Assembly (NCBI GenBank): GCA_020058965.1 | Contig: JAGVCY010000143.1 | Location: 1-5,128 of the forward strand | Direction of reading: 5' to 3' | DNA length: 5,128 nucleotides | Origin: Candidatus Omnitrophota bacterium | Lineage (GTDB): Bacteria > Omnitrophota > Gorgyraeia > 2-02-FULL-51-18 > JAGOUK01 | Shown here: positions 4,896 to 5,128 of the stretch, in pieces | How positions within the stretch are numbered: the first letter of the stretch is position 1 | Layout: the number at the start of each line of letters is the position of its first letter | The notes under the pieces: model-generated | What the model was told of the DNA's origin: nothing | The model's input: only the letters and a program-made list of their open reading frames with translations | Database searches by the model: none | Translations under genes and position numbers: made by a program

Positions 4896-5128
4896 CCGAC
4901 GCGTTAAAAAATTCACCCAAGGTCCAGAAAAAGATCCGTACCTCTTCCGGCGTCGTGACGGTGTACGACACCGCTTCCGTCAAAAAGCTCGGCTTCGGCG
5001 ATCCGTCCCGCCTTCCTTTTTCGATCCGCGTTTTGCTCGAAAGCGCCCTCCGCAATTGCGACAATTATCAGGTCACCGTCGAGGATGTCAAAAAGCTCGC
5101 CGGCTGGAGCCCCAAAACCGCCGGCCAG
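4892..5128 (+). CDS. acnA: Aconitate hydratase A, N-terminal part (3' end outside window)
   Basis: Begins at ATG 4892 and stays open to the window edge, giving 79 codons. A Shine-Dalgarno AGGAG (4880-4884) lies seven bases upstream, inside the end of the preceding gene, and the ATG overlaps that gene's TGA. The sequence runs [30 protein letters not shown], then [14 protein letters not shown]. This is the N-terminal signature of the AcnA/IRP1-type aconitase, with the conserved LP.S..VLLE..LR block followed by VT.ED...LA.W. Aconitase interconverts citrate and isocitrate through cis-aconitate in the cytosolic TCA cycle using a 4Fe-4S cluster. The cluster cysteines and most active-site residues lie beyond the window, so they cannot be checked, and a related homoaconitase or 2-methylcitrate-type AcnA cannot be fully excluded. 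Expression is probably driven by the promoter before the small exported protein. Confidence 0.92.
   Translation, partial: MTDALKNSPKVQKKIRTSSGVVTVYDTASVKKLGFGDPSRLPFSIRVLLESALRNCDNYQVTVEDVKKLAGWSPKTAGQ

Overview
The window is a moderately GC-rich, gene-dense bacterial segment with every gene on the + strand. The SWIB-domain protein, the Tal/PGI pair of the kind often found fused, and the dispersed short palindromic repeat suggest an environmental Gram-negative lineage, perhaps a poorly cultured PVC-related (Omnitrophota-like) or deltaproteobacterial-type group. That placement is a low-confidence guess from gene style; no marker gene is present.

Layout. (1) Positions 1-3938 form a tightly packed run of four genes: the 3' end of transaldolase (tal), glucose-6-phosphate isomerase (pgi, overlapping tal by 26 nt if the GTG start is right), a short CbiX-type sirohydrochlorin chelatase-like protein (1-nt overlap) and a metallo-beta-lactamase-fold/TPR protein (7-nt overlap). 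The overlaps imply one transcript with translational coupling. Tal and Pgi link the pentose phosphate pathway and glycolysis; the other two genes have no obvious metabolic link to them. (2) Positions 3948-4450 form an apparently independent transcription unit: a sigma70-like promoter, a leader with a small hairpin and U-tract, a strong Shine-Dalgarno, an 86-aa SWIB-domain protein and a strong rho-independent terminator. (3) Positions 4456-5128 start a third unit: an extended -10 promoter almost on top of the start codon, a small exported protein of unknown function, and the 5' end of an aconitase A gene coupled to it by an ATGA overlap.

The main unexpected feature is a 103-bp dispersed repeat present twice in inverted orientation (3294-3396 on +, 4289-4391 on -). 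The copies match at 92 of 103 positions with no gap. Each has imperfect terminal inverted repeats and a central GCGTGC-TAGT-GCACGC hairpin. One copy lies in frame inside the MBL/TPR gene and contributes 34 residues between the two domains. The other begins on the base after the SWIB stop codon and lies between that stop and the terminator. I see no complete new defence or mobile system. The repeat family, the Glu-for-His change in the MBL active site, and the exported protein paired with aconitase are the points most worth a second look.
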